Below, one piece after another: positions 37,504-48,121 of a DNA stretch of 58,258 bases. The notes beneath the pieces are model-generated. The model saw nothing but the letters and a program-made list of their open reading frames with translations. It did no database searches and was not told the origin of the DNA. Source of the stretch: Ettlia oleoabundans (lineage: Eukaryota > Chlorophyta > Chlorophyceae > Chlamydomonadales); contig JAAMXP010000736.1 of the NCBI GenBank assembly GCA_019693395.1, positions 1,373-59,630 on the forward strand. Direction: 5' to 3'. Made by a program: the position numbers and the translations under genes. Each line of letters starts with the position of its first letter. Position 1 is the stretch's first letter.

Positions 37504-38520
37504 GATGGCTGGTGCACCCTATATGCAACATAATGCGGCGCAATGCAACACCTTGCAAAGCCGTGCAGCGCCATGCAACTGTCATGGGAGAACGCCTTGT
37601 TGCCAGAGTACTGGCGTCCGACAGACGCAAAGCAGGCAACCAGCCTGCGGGCACAGATGGCGCGTCCATGCTTTGCAGCAGCCTGGTGCGAGCTCAGCCA
37701 TACTGATGGTCAGGCATTGCGACCCCCCCGCTGAGCTCTCCCTGCTCCCCTGAACCTTGCCTCTGTGTGTCAACGACGCATCCGTAGCTTTCCCCTCCTA
37801 GTGTTCAGCAGCCAGTTGCTTAGTGACACTTTGGTGCACTGTGCTGGCGCTTTAGCAAAAGTTTATGATGTGGCGCAGTTTACATCCCCTTACGCTGCTT
37901 GCTAGCGTGCGGGCAGCCCAGGCAGGCACAGATCAAGGGCAAAGCAAGGGCCCAGAGCATGGACATGCCAAAATCAGGAGGAGGCAGCCCCAAAATTTGT
38001 GCAACTTTCACTCCATAAGCCAGGCTGTACTGCGGTTGCACTGGCGACTTGCCGAAGAGCGGTGGGATAGGTAGGGCATTAACTGGAGCACAGCGGGTCA
38101 AAGGAAAGTGTTGACTCAAACCAAAGGACGCACTGGCCAAACGGGACACACAGGCCAAAAAGCTGAGGGAGGGGAGACGGACGGAAGCAAATGGATGGTC
38201 AAAGCAATGATTGTGCGTATCCGATAGGTTGCGGGCAGTTTGGGAGGGGAGAGGGTCAGCGCAGAGTAGAGTGTTCCGAGGCAAACGAGAGGGATTAAAG
38301 TGAGGGGCGGCCAAGATTGCCATTGTCCAAAGGCTGCTACAAAGGAAATAAGTCGCTATCTGTCGTCTATGTGTGCATCAACAAGGAGAAACGTCGGACA
38401 TATGCGAGGGGGGAGGGCACAGGTTGCGCCATGGGTGTCGAGCGGGCTGCAAGGACGGGCATACAGCGCTGCTTGGGCCTGTGGAGTATTGGCGGCTCCT
38501 GGAACAAAAACGCCGTGCCG
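37504..38520. other. Convergent 3' flanks, reticulon-like / winged-helix genes
   Basis: About 1 kb between facing stop codons. Near 37515-37585 there is a run of imperfect GCAATGCAAC-type repeats. A TTACA near 37879 (TGTAA on the minus strand) could end the winged-helix transcript. The plus-strand frame in 38317-39270 is antisense to the winged-helix last exon and is not believed. Confidence 0.5.
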
Positions 38521-41500
38521 CTAGGCAGCGACAATGGCTTTGGCCGGGGACTGCTGTCCTGTCTTGCCCATGCCTGCTTGCTGCCCCGAAGATCCAGCCA
38601 CGGGCCTGTTGGGTGGAGGCGGCATCAAGGCTGCTGCCGCAGCTCCCTGCATCAACATGGCTGCCTGCAGCTGATGCTGCATCTGGCGCTGGGCCTCAAC
38701 AGCTGGCACCCCCTGATGCTGCTGCTGCTGCTGCATGAAGGGCATCATCATGGCTGGGTTGGGCGGCATGAAGGGTACCGGGGCAAAGGGCATGCCAGCT
38801 GCAGCAGCCATCGCAGGGTGGAACATGAAGGGCGCCCATGCGGCAGCGGCTGCTGCCATCATCTGCTGCTGCTGCTGATGCTGCTGATGCTGATGCTGAT
38901 GCATGGGTGTGGGGGCGCCTGCACTGCCCCCGCTGCAGGCAGCTGCCAGGGCATCGCATGGAGCGGTGCCGCTGCCGCTGCCCCCGCCGTGCTGCTGCTG
39001 GCCCAGCGCCGCCGTTGCGTGGTCGTGAAACTGCTTCATGGCCGCGTGCCAGTGGGGGCCCAGCTGCATACGGGAGGCGGCGGCTGCCGAAGCGGCAGCG
39101 GCGGCGGCAGCTGCTGCGTAGCTGTCTGGTCGCATGGGAGTGAGCATCATTGGAGGCGCCATTGGCAGCATCTGCAGCGGTGGGTCAACAGGAGGGGAAG
39201 GAAGGAGGGCAGGAGGAATGGGACAAGTGAGGGAGGGTTGCACGCACACAGGAGGGCCGGCATTGCTTGAGTGAACACAAACAGCAGCAGGGCGGGATGC
39301 AAGCAAGCAAGCAAGCAGGACGTAAGCATCAGGCCAACAACAGTTGACTATGCTGACTGCATCCCCTCAAGGCACACCCGTGTAGTCAGGCAGCAGCCAC
39401 GTCTCACCCTGCATCGCTCAGCGCTGCCGGGACAGGCCCGTCCCTGCTCCGCCTCGCCGCCATGCGGCACCCCACCCAGCCCTCCGTGGCCGGCAGCGGG
39501 GGACTCAGCCTCAGCTGAGGGCGCACGGCCGCGTGCCAGGGGGCGTGCCAGGCGTGCCGCCAGCGGTGTGCGCCCCGCTGACAGCGAGCTGTGTGCCTGC
39601 TGCAGGCTGTCCGCTGCCACAATGATGGAGCTGCGCAGGCCGGTGGAGCCCCAGCGCAGGTTGGAGGGGTCATCAGAGCCGGCACTGCCGACATCAAGGG
39701 CAACAGCGCGCCCGCTGCCGCCGCCTCCTGGCGCTGGGGTGGCAGCGAGCGGCATGGCTGCGGCAGCGGCGGCTGTGCCGCCGCGACGTGGCCCCCGGCG
39801 GTTGCTGCGGCCGGCTGGTGAGGTTGTCTCCCTAGGGGTCTCGTACCGAGGGGAGGGGGCGGGGGAGTGGGAAGCAAGCAGGGCGCAGGCAGGCCGCTGA
39901 CCGCTGCGGCCCCGCCCCTCATTTTGCTGCTGCTGCTGCCGATGCTGCTCCCAATGGTGTTCTGCTGCTGCAGCTACCGGCGTGGGGGAAGGGGCACTCG
40001 CTGAATCTGCAAGCAGCATCAGGTCAAGGGGCTCGATCTCAACGTATTAAAACTTTCTACCCATCAACAGCAAGGCCGATACCGTAAGCGAGTAGGCAGG
40101 CAGGCAGGCAGGCAGGGCGCTAAGTGGTGAATGCACCCATTCAAGAGTGCTCTGCCGTACAGCATTCACTGAGCCAGCAAGTCAGCCTTGACAGGCCAGC
40201 AGCCTCCCCTTGGCTTGCACAAACAGGCCAGCCTTTCCCTCACCTCCGGCCTGCGGCGACAGTGAAGCTGCAGCGCCTTCCCCAGTTCCTCCGCCTCGCG
40301 TGGGCACCAGCGCTGGCAGCAGGCGCCGCACCGGCGGTGTATGGAGCGCTGGGGAGGGGCGTATGGGGCCTGCGGCGCTGTCGCACACTCCTTCCGGCGT
40401 CTCGGCCTCCCCGCTGCCTTCCAGAAATGCGGGCGGCAACTGCTGGGCCTGCTGCTGGTGGTGCTGCGGTGGCAGGGGCTGGGTGCGCTGGTTGGGCTGT
40501 CGGCGCCTCTGGCTGTACCGCTGCCTGTACTGCCCCTGAACCACTGGTACCTCTGCCTGCATTTCCACGTCCGCCTCATCTTCATCCTCTTCGTCTACTG
40601 GTGCGCTGACACTGCGCCGCCGCGAGCCCCTGCACAGGTGACACAACAGGGAGCAAGGTAAAAGCAAAGTGAGGTGCAAGACCAAGCTTGGGTGGGTTGT
40701 TGGGATTCCCCTCTGCTGGGTCGCCCCCTGCTGCCACCACCTGCCGTCCTGCATGGCAGCATGCTGCTGCCCTAGCCTGCCAACAAGTTTGTAAGCCGCC
40801 TCCAATGCCACACAAGCAGGCAGGCAGGGGAGGCAGGCAGGCAGGCGCAGGTGGCTGCAGGTGGGTGCACACCAGGACAGACGGGCCCACCTGGGGCGCT
40901 TGGTGCCGGATGCCCTGCCGCGGGCAGGCGTCACCGCCACCGCCGCCACATCCCGCTCGATTTTGCCTGCATGCAACCCACATAGTGGCTACATCAACAG
41001 CGAGCATGGCTAAATATACTGAGGCAAATCCCGTGCAGGGGCGGCTTCGATCAGATTGCATGCAGCACAGGGGGCTGCGGCTGCGAGTTGGTACTAGGCA
41101 CCTCCCAGCCCACAAGTGCTCGCATTTCAGGTAACAGCACCACCTCCCCTAGCGATGCCTCAAGCTTCAGCCTTGCTCACCTGTAGTGGACGGCGGCACG
41201 GCAACGGCAGCACAAATCCCGCGGCCGCCCGTCCCGCTGCCCTCGTCAGCACGCACCAGCACTTTGACCAGCTGCGGGGCACCCAGGGCATGGCCCTCCA
41301 CCAGCTGCCACAGATCCTGGTTGGCGGCAACCCTGCGGGGACACCAGGTAGGGACCCACAACACAAAGGGGCGTGATGGTATGTAGGCCGCGGGTGTGGG
41401 TGCTGCGGGTTGGCTTATGAAGTGGTGCCAGCGCCACAACCATGGCAGCAAGGTGCCTGCTGGCCTCTTGCATGTGCATGAACTTCCGCAGCTGGCTTTG

Positions 41501-42708
41501 ATATGGCAAGCACATGGGGTCCCTGTGAACATCACATCTGCCTGCAGCTCGGCCGGCCAACACCTCCAATCAGCGAGGCAACTGTCCAACAGATTGGCTG
41601 CCAGGCAGGCAACGAAATCGCCAGCCAGCCACACAAGCGGGCATGCAGCAGCGCGCACCTTTGGAAGCGGTCGCCGGTGTAGAGGGCGTGTCGGATCTGG
41701 CTCTTCCAGTGGTCGTTTGAGGTGATGAGGCGGGAGCCACCCGCACGCTTGTAGGCAATGCGCCCGTTGCTCTGACACACCTCGTAGATCTGCGGGGATC
41801 AGGGCAGGAGACGAAAAGAGAGTCCTGGTGGGGAGCGACAAAGTGTGAGAACTTGTGGAGATGTGCCAGCACATGGACGGCTTGTTGCAAGAGAGCTGGG
41901 ACGACGACGTCGATGGCAGGGCAGCGGCCCAGTCTTTGTGCCTCCTGTGGGGATAGAGTGAGGAGGAGAATGGCTGCTCGACAGAATACCACAGTGCCAG
42001 ATGGTGGCCGCTGCTTTCAGTAGGAATAAAACCCAGGATGCCGCCGCTGCATTGTTGTGGTGATTGAAGCGGTACCATCGCCTGGGAGGGCTCAGCCTGT
42101 TCTGTTCAACTTGCCTCTTTGAGCGAAGCGGCGCCCTTGTTTGCGAGGATGGCAGCGTGGATGAGGTCCTGCACGCTAGCGAAGGCATCCACTTCCAGCA
42201 CCCGAATCTCAGCAGCAGCAGCGGTAGCTGCGGCAGCCGCTGCCGCCATGTGTGCTGCCGCTGCCGCTGCAGCTGCAGCTGCAGGGGGCTGCCCACCGGG
42301 ATGAACAGCAGGCTGAGGAGCAGCAGCGGTGGCAGGGGTTGGGTTAGGGCCTGCAGCAAGGTTCAAGCATATGCCGTGGCAGTTTTGCAAAGACTGGAGC
42401 GTCAGGTTGTACGCCGTGCGCCGACTTGTTGCGCTGAACGTTCCCGCCACTGCGCCACAGGGCGCGGGCATACCAAGTGCGATATACAGGCATATGCAAC
42501 AATTCATGGTGCATATTGCAACTTTGGGTGGGAGGTGAACTGTGTGTATCAAGCTGGACAGGCAAATTTTGGGTTGGCTATGTTGCCGCAATGCGCCCAT
42601 CAAGGGAGCAGCGACCATCAGGCGACCCGGCATAGGGCCCCAGAGCTGGCAGCGCTCACCTGACTCGCAGGCCACTGCACACAGCTGGTCCAGACCTTCA
42701 CTACTCAT
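38521..42708 (-). CDS. Winged-helix protein with forkhead/H15-like features and long low-complexity tail
   Basis: Probable nuclear nucleic-acid-binding protein; not a family I can name. Eight exons: 42660-42708, 42115-42350, 41659-41789, 41181-41332, 40891-40966, 40244-40629, 39408-40006 and 38521-39171, giving 759 residues in perfect phase. After polyalanine runs (residues 38-60), residues about 73-150 form a compact domain: VQDLIHAAILANKGAASLKE, IYEVCQSNGRIAYKR, HWKSQIRHALYTGDRFQRV and QDLWQL. This order of helix, IY-helix, W--SIRH-like recognition helix, F-RV wing and W-L resembles forkhead winged helices. The rest is basic then acidic (DEEDEDEADVEM), Gln-rich, Arg/Gly/Pro-rich and finally Met/Ala/Gln-rich. 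One intron has a GC donor. Confidence 0.7.
39299..39317. repeat. GCAA tetranucleotide repeat
   Basis: Nearly five copies of GCAA in an intron of the winged-helix gene. Confidence 0.85.
40094..40117. repeat. GGCA tetranucleotide repeat
   Basis: Five copies of GGCA plus a partial unit in an intron of the winged-helix gene. A similar, interrupted GGCA run is in the next intron upstream in the gene (about 40815-40852). Confidence 0.85.
41790..42114 (-). other. GC-AG intron in the winged-helix gene
   Basis: Donor GAG/GCAAGT, acceptor CCGCAG/ATC. It joins two halves of the winged-helix domain in phase 0. Confidence 0.65.
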
Positions 42709-43044
42709 GGGCTGGCCAGTTTGAGGGCAGCCGAAGCGGTGCACCGGGAGGGAAGGAGTGGCTCGCACTGCCCTACCGCATCAGGTCTTGAGCAGCTACC
42801 AGAGCCCCTATTCAGACTGGTGCAGTGCGGAGGGGCGGCGCAGACTGTGCAATCGCCGCTAGAGAAGCGCGTGGCGCACTGGGGCTTTGCGCTGGCCCGC
42901 TCCTACGACCGCAAAGCAACGGCGAGGGTACTCTGGGGTATCGGCAATAGAGCAAGACTCAGCTGCGGCTGTAGGGAGCTCTGTAACACGCCCAGGGTCA
43001 AGGAAGCCCATGCCGATGCGGCGGGCGCCATGGCGGCGGCAGGC

Positions 43045-43088
43045 AATACCCCAAAAGCGCTGTGGGCTGCAAGCTCTTTTGGGGTATT
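43045..43088. repeat. Perfect 13-bp inverted repeat (hairpin)
   Basis: The left arm AATACCCCAAAAG (43045-43057) is the exact reverse complement of the right arm CTTTTGGGGTATT (43076-43088). The pairing extends inward by three more pairs after one mismatch, leaving a loop of about ten bases. AT-rich sequence follows the right arm. Confidence 0.9.
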
Positions 43089-43174
43089 TTAAAATAAATA
43101 ATGACGGGAGAAGCTGTTATTGTGCATGGAAATAGAGCGAGAGAGCGCTGATGATGTGCTCAGTTGCATTGCAG

Positions 43175-43321
43175 GCTTTTCAGCCACGAAGGCATTGAGG
43201 CCATCCTAGTGCTGATAAAGCGGCACCGGTGCAGTGCGGCAGCAAGCCTGGTGTTAGGATGGTTCAAGCAGCGCATGACCAACATATTAGTTGAACAAAA
43301 CAACCGTGTAGGACCGCTCTG
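43175..43321 (+). pseudogene. Orphan terminal exon or gene fragment
   Basis: After a good acceptor (TTGCATTGCAG) a 48-codon frame runs to TGA with a protein-like pattern: LFSHEGIEAILVLIKRHR then SLVLGWFKQRMTNIL. It is amphipathic and unlike the surrounding sequence, but no upstream exon joins it in phase. A frame at 42860-42930 (VAHWGFALARSYDRKA) looks possible but does not connect. It may be the remnant of a gene whose front is missing, or chance. Confidence 0.3.
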
Positions 43322-43997
43322 ATGTGCAGCCACAGCTGTACAGTCACCCTGCTCATGCCTGCTCCACTGTCAATAAACAATAGGCTGAGGGGGGCACGGC
43401 GACAGGTTGGCACCCAACCTGGCTTGACCTCCGCGCATTAGTTTCTCTCTGAATTCTTTCAAAATACAGTTTCTGGTTTGTCAAGCTGGCACAAGAGAGA
43501 GGACTGTTTCAAAACATCGCAGCATGAGCCGCAATCCCGAGCTTGATGCCTGTGATGGTGGAAAGGATACGGGCATGAGTGCCACTGGGGCCCTGCTCTG
43601 GGTGCAGCGTATGCTACAAAAAGCCTGCTAGATATTAGCGCGTGTGTCCACGCGAGCGCGGTGGCCGTCGTTGCGTCCGACCCATTCGCCCACTCCGACC
43701 CTCACGACTTGTAAAGCAACCTCGTTTATCGCAAGATAGTGCAACTTAAATGCCAGGGAAAGACCAGGCAAGACGTTTCTGGCCCCTCGGCCAACGCGGA
43801 GCCTCGCCGTCTTCCCACGCTCGCTGCTTGAACCGGTTCTGTGCTTTGTGATATTAGTTTGATGGGGTGGCGGTCAGCTAGCGACAAAAAACCGACGGGT
43901 GCGGCCGTTCGAGAGCATCCCCTCTCAGCTGCCGCCGTGTCAGCGTGCCGGCTGAAGCTGGGCATGTAGCTGTCCATTTCCCCTCTATGCTGTGTAG

Positions 43998-46900
43998 GGG
44001 GCGTCCCTAACCGTGAGCCAGTATAGTCAGTTGGTTCTGGAAAAGTGAGTTAATTGCCATGGCGACATTGCAGCTTGTTATTTAGCATAGTGCAAAACAT
44101 TCAGTTCCGTACTCGTTGATCTCATGCTCAACACTGGACGCTTTCACTCAGTGCAGTTCAATCGCCCCTGCAGGTACATCCGGCACCAGTTCAGTAGAGA
44201 CAGGCAGCAGAACCTGAGGGTCGCTGCTGAAGAGCTGTATGGTGCGGAAATTGGCAGCCAAGTGCATATCACTCGTCACCACCAGCATCCCGGGCAGCAT
44301 GCTCCTAGGACTGCTGGTGGAGCAAGCTGCAAAACCAGCTGGCCCCATCCAGATCCCAGTGATGCCACATCTGTTGGCCTTTTTTGAATCATGAAAACCT
44401 TGGTCACATACAAAACCACTGCGTGGTCTCCACACTGTGACAACTCCATCCCTCAAGACCCCCCTGCAGTGCTGCTGCACCGGCTGCGCGGAGCGGCTTC
44501 CAAGGACAGTGATGACAGCAAAGCGCCGCTCAAGGCAGTGCGGAACGCCATAGACCACTTTGTGTTCCACGGGCAAGTGGTGCAGCTAGCCAACCTCATG
44601 ATCGCGTGCTTGCTGTGCCTGCAACTCTCCTTGCCGTCCCATGCTTGCAATACTATGAACCGCTCGTCCACCCCCATAGCAGCCTTAAACCAACCCTGAC
44701 TCAAGCTTGCAGCGCGCGAGGTGCCGACTCCCCCGAGGTTGAAGCCTTGATGCAGCTGTATGCCGCACTGCAGGAAATCTGTGAACAACACACTGTCGGT
44801 GAGTGGCAGGCATGGACCACTGGCGACACTTTTTGCCTGTTAGCAGCGTGAGTTGGTTCGCAGCTCGCAGTGGGGGCTAAATGCTAGAAGGCCAGGGCGG
44901 TCCTATGTGCCTAGTTCTTGCAATTGCAGGGGGTGGAAGCGAGCGTGAGGGGGCTGTGCAGGTGCAGGATGCGCTGCGCTACCGCATGACACGCCTGGTG
45001 AGTGCACATGGGTGCGGATTGGTGGGCGTGTTGTGGTAAAGTTAGGCCAGCCTCTCAGCATAACGCTCATATCTGGCCAGAGTGGAAAGCAGCACATGGA
45101 TGATTATCCTTGCATTACATGCCTTGTAGGATGAATGAGTGCTTCACATTGGTGTTCTCCTTGCAGGTCACCGGGGATGCATGGGACAGCCGCCCTCAGC
45201 TCAAGCTGCGTATACTCAAACTAATGGTGCGAGCAATGGCCCAGCGGCGAAAGCACTAGTTTGTATTGCATGTTTGTGTCACATTACAGGCACCAGCACA
45301 CAGCAGAAGTGACTCGCAAGCCGCATTTACAAGCTTGATTGTCTAGCAAGCCTTGGCCTCGATGAGGAGAGTGAGGTGGTTGCTTTACATTGTGCAATCT
45401 GCAGTTTCGCTTCATGGCGCGTGAGGATGCCCGCCTTCTGGCCAGCAGCCGCGGCCTGGGCCCACAGGCTGGCGAGTCGCCGCTGCGCCGCATCTCCCGC
45501 CAGGGCAGGCAAGTGCGCAGCTAGTAGGTGTTCTTGAAGTAACACATGTCCGCCGTAGTTCAAGGACGAGCACAACTTGAGCATGGTTGTTGATGGCTAG
45601 CACTCACTGCTCTAGCTCTGGATGACCTGCAGCTCTAAGAGAGTTGTGGCTGCTTCCACCTCCAACCGCTGGGGGGAGGCAATTAACGAGGTTGGAAAGA
45701 TGCAGGTGGGTGGCTGAGTGGCATCTCTCTGCAGCTGCTGCAACACTTTCTCATCTGCATTCATGCAAGCATATTTGTGCTGCAATTTTGGCAGCATTGG
45801 AGTGGATGGTTTGGTGTATCAGAACCACCAATACGTCGCTGGTTTGCTGCTTCATGTGATCGCAGGGTTCACGCATGCTGCCGTTGTTGAAGCTGGCCAT
45901 GCTAGAGAACATGGAGCTCAGTGAGGCAGCTGCCGCCAGCCCACCAGCTGCCCCTACCACTCCTGCAACAGCCATTGGTGCCAAGGCCCCTTCTGAGACA
46001 GCCGCATCAGCCTTTGGCGACCGGGCCGAGGACGCTGCTGACAGACCTCAAACATCACGCACAGCAACCCCTGCTGCACCCTCCCCGGCCGCCTCTGAAG
46101 GGACTGGCAGCACCATCGGCTCAGCAATGAAGCCGCCTGCAAGTGCTGGTGCCACCACGCCGCCGGCCCCACCCTCAACCCCAGCGCAGCCTGGGCAGGG
46201 CAGGGGATCGCCAGCAGCAAGCACGACGGAGCCAACAGAGCAGCAGCGGGTGCATGTGCAGCCGGTGCAGGCAAAGCAGGTGCCAGCATTGGCAGGTGTG
46301 GACGACTTGCTGGGGCTGTTTGATGAACCACCGCCGCAGGTAAGCTTGTGTGTGAAGTCTTTGTTCCCTGGCTGCGGATTTGGTGGTTTAGCTGTTCCTG
46401 CACTGTGCTCTGTCGCCTTGTTCAAAACAAGTTGTTGCACATGCACACAGTTGTCTCCTGTCTTCAAAGAACTTCCCTCCCTTGCATGCGACCGCGGTGT
46501 GCAGGAGGAGCGAGAATGGCCATCACAGGCTCCGCCCTCTGTGGCGACGGATGTCCCAGGGGATCAGCTGTTCGCGGTGGGCTGCCGAGGCAATACTTCC
46601 TGCTTGCTATTTATTTATCATTATCATCATTTAAACCGCTGATCTGCTGATGACTAATTAGCATTTTGGATTGCCGGATATGTCATCAACAACTGCTGCA
46701 GGCTTTTGACAACATCAACATCAGCAGCAGCCCCACAACCACTCCAACTGATATAAGCCGTGGCAGTGGGAACCCCTTCCTTTCTCCACGCGGCATGCCC
46801 ATTCCCGGTGAGGGCCCAAACAACTACTTTTAACCTGATGTTAGACCTTGCTTCGTACGCCTGCCTGTTGTTTACCTTCTCCCACACACTGCCTCCCTGC

Positions 46901-47751
46901 ATGCCATGCCCACCATTGCTCCAATCCTGCAGATCCTCAGCCAGCCAGGCAAGAGGCCATGGCCAGCTGGCAGTATGGCACCGGGAATGCACCACCTTTC
47001 CATGCTGCGGCCGGTCAGGGCGGCTACTCGGCACCCACTGCTGGCAACATCGGCGGCTGGGGCTTCCTGCAGACCCAAAGCGTGGCCGATGAGGTGGGCC
47101 CACCTAATAAGTTAAAAGGCTGGCTCACTAGAACATGGTGTGTGGTTGTAACCATAGTTGGATATTTAAATTCAGTTGACATGTGCCGTCATTACAGGCG
47201 GAGCTCAGCGGGTCCACCAAAGAGCCAGCCTCCCCTTACATGGTGAGCTGATGGCACAGGCTGATTGTCTCACAGCTGACGGTGCCGGCTTGCACGGACT
47301 TTCCCGTGAGTTTATTAGTAGCAGCAGATATCAAAGCTCATATGCAAATGCGAACATAATGTTTATCCAGGGCAGAACCAACCTGTTTGGCGACACACGC
47401 TTCAGTGACATTGCGCCGCCGCTACAGGTGACCACAGCATTGCTGCTTTGGCATCACAACAAATATACATGTATTATTGCCATTCAGAAGGGCCTAATGC
47501 CGAGCTCTAAGAATCTGCTGCAGTTACTGCCAAAAGCTGCAGGCTCTTCGCCCATCTCCCCCGCCTTCACCACCTGCGGGTCCTCCAATGCGTGCCACGT
47601 CATTCCCAGGATCCCAAGCAGAGCAGTCAAAGGAGGGGTCTTGAGACGCGTCAAGGCTAGGAATCGACATGGTGTAGCACCAGCAACCCAGTCAAATCTT
47701 ACACACGAAAAACAGCTAAGGTCTACACTTTCTTGCAAATCAGGGGCCTAG
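43998..47751 (+). CDS. Uncharacterised protein with endocytic-adaptor-like C-terminal tail (5' end incomplete)
   Basis: Exons that join in phase: about 43998-44044, 44174-44261, then after an unresolved link 44470-44572, 44713-44798, 44930-44997, 45167-45226, 45405-45512, 45866-46339, 46504-46575, 46702-46807, 46933-47093, 47198-47242, 47371-47427 and 47488-47751. The N-terminal half is helical (YIRHQFSRDRQQNLRVAAEE, LKAVRNAIDHFVFHG, LKLRILKLMFRFMARED), like ENTH, VHS or armadillo-type helices, but I cannot assign a family. The tail is Pro/Ala/Ser-rich and carries short motifs typical of clathrin partners: DDLLGLFDE (clathrin-box-like) and SGNPFLSP (NPF, binds EH domains). No start ATG was found. 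One intron has a GC donor. A trafficking role is an inference. Confidence 0.55.
44573..44712 (+). other. GC-AG intron in the adaptor-like gene
   Basis: Donor CACGG/GCAAGT, acceptor TTGCAG/CGC. Using the GT four bases later would put the next exon out of frame with an early stop. Confidence 0.55.
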
Positions 47752-48121
47752 GCATGCAACGAGACCCCTTATCACAGCTTTCTCTGCATGCCCCCATATC
47801 CTGCCTGTCCTTCCATGACATACATGTGCACGCCGCAGCAGATATGCTTGCCAGGCGCATTCTTATGCCTGACTGCCTAATGTGACATCTTACATGATGG
47901 TACAGACAGCCATATCATGACTATGTAGAGTACCGGTAGCTGCATTTTCCCTCGTATCCATGGCATGTAATCGACATTGGAAGTGTGTCTTGATGTGGAG
48001 TATCCCACGCATGGCCCCAAGGATTGCACTGCGGTCTAATTCAAAGCTACAGGCCAGCTCTGGACCAAAGGGTTCCTCGGTTTTGCAGCATGGGCAAGCT
48101 GCCTAGTACGCAGAGACGGAC
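47752..48121. other. Convergent 3' flanks
   Basis: 370 bases between two facing stop codons; presumed 3' UTRs. No gene-like feature was seen. Confidence 0.5.

Larger units (their letters stand above)
42709..43997. other. Gene-poor stretch upstream of the winged-helix and adaptor-like genes
   Basis: About 1.3 kb that should contain the winged-helix promoter and the missing 5' end of the adaptor-like gene. It also holds a hairpin (43045-43088) and an orphan exon-like frame (43175-43321). Nothing else was recognised in 43322-43997 apart from an AATAAA-like motif near 43372. Confidence 0.4.

Noticed and set aside
37515..37590. Possible tandem-repeat or CRISPR-like array of GCAATGCAAC units
   Set aside because: Units are short, imperfect and not evenly spaced; ordinary 3' UTR simple sequence in a eukaryote.
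38317..39270. Long plus-strand frame of 317 codons
   Set aside because: It is the shadow of the Met/Ala/Gln-rich last exon of the winged-helix gene; CTG/GCT repeats keep the antisense frame open.
39271..39900. Plus-strand frame of 209 codons
   Set aside because: Antisense of the winged-helix gene exon 7, which fits phase and composition on the minus strand.
41790..42114. Extra coding exon (frame starting EAQRLGRCPAIDVVV) between the two winged-helix exons
   Set aside because: Direct joining gives a continuous helix LKE-IYEVC matching winged-helix order; the extra piece would break the fold.
44148..44576. 142-residue minus-strand open frame
   Set aside because: It is antisense to plus-strand exons that join in phase, has no family motif, and the plus-strand exons have better splice signals.
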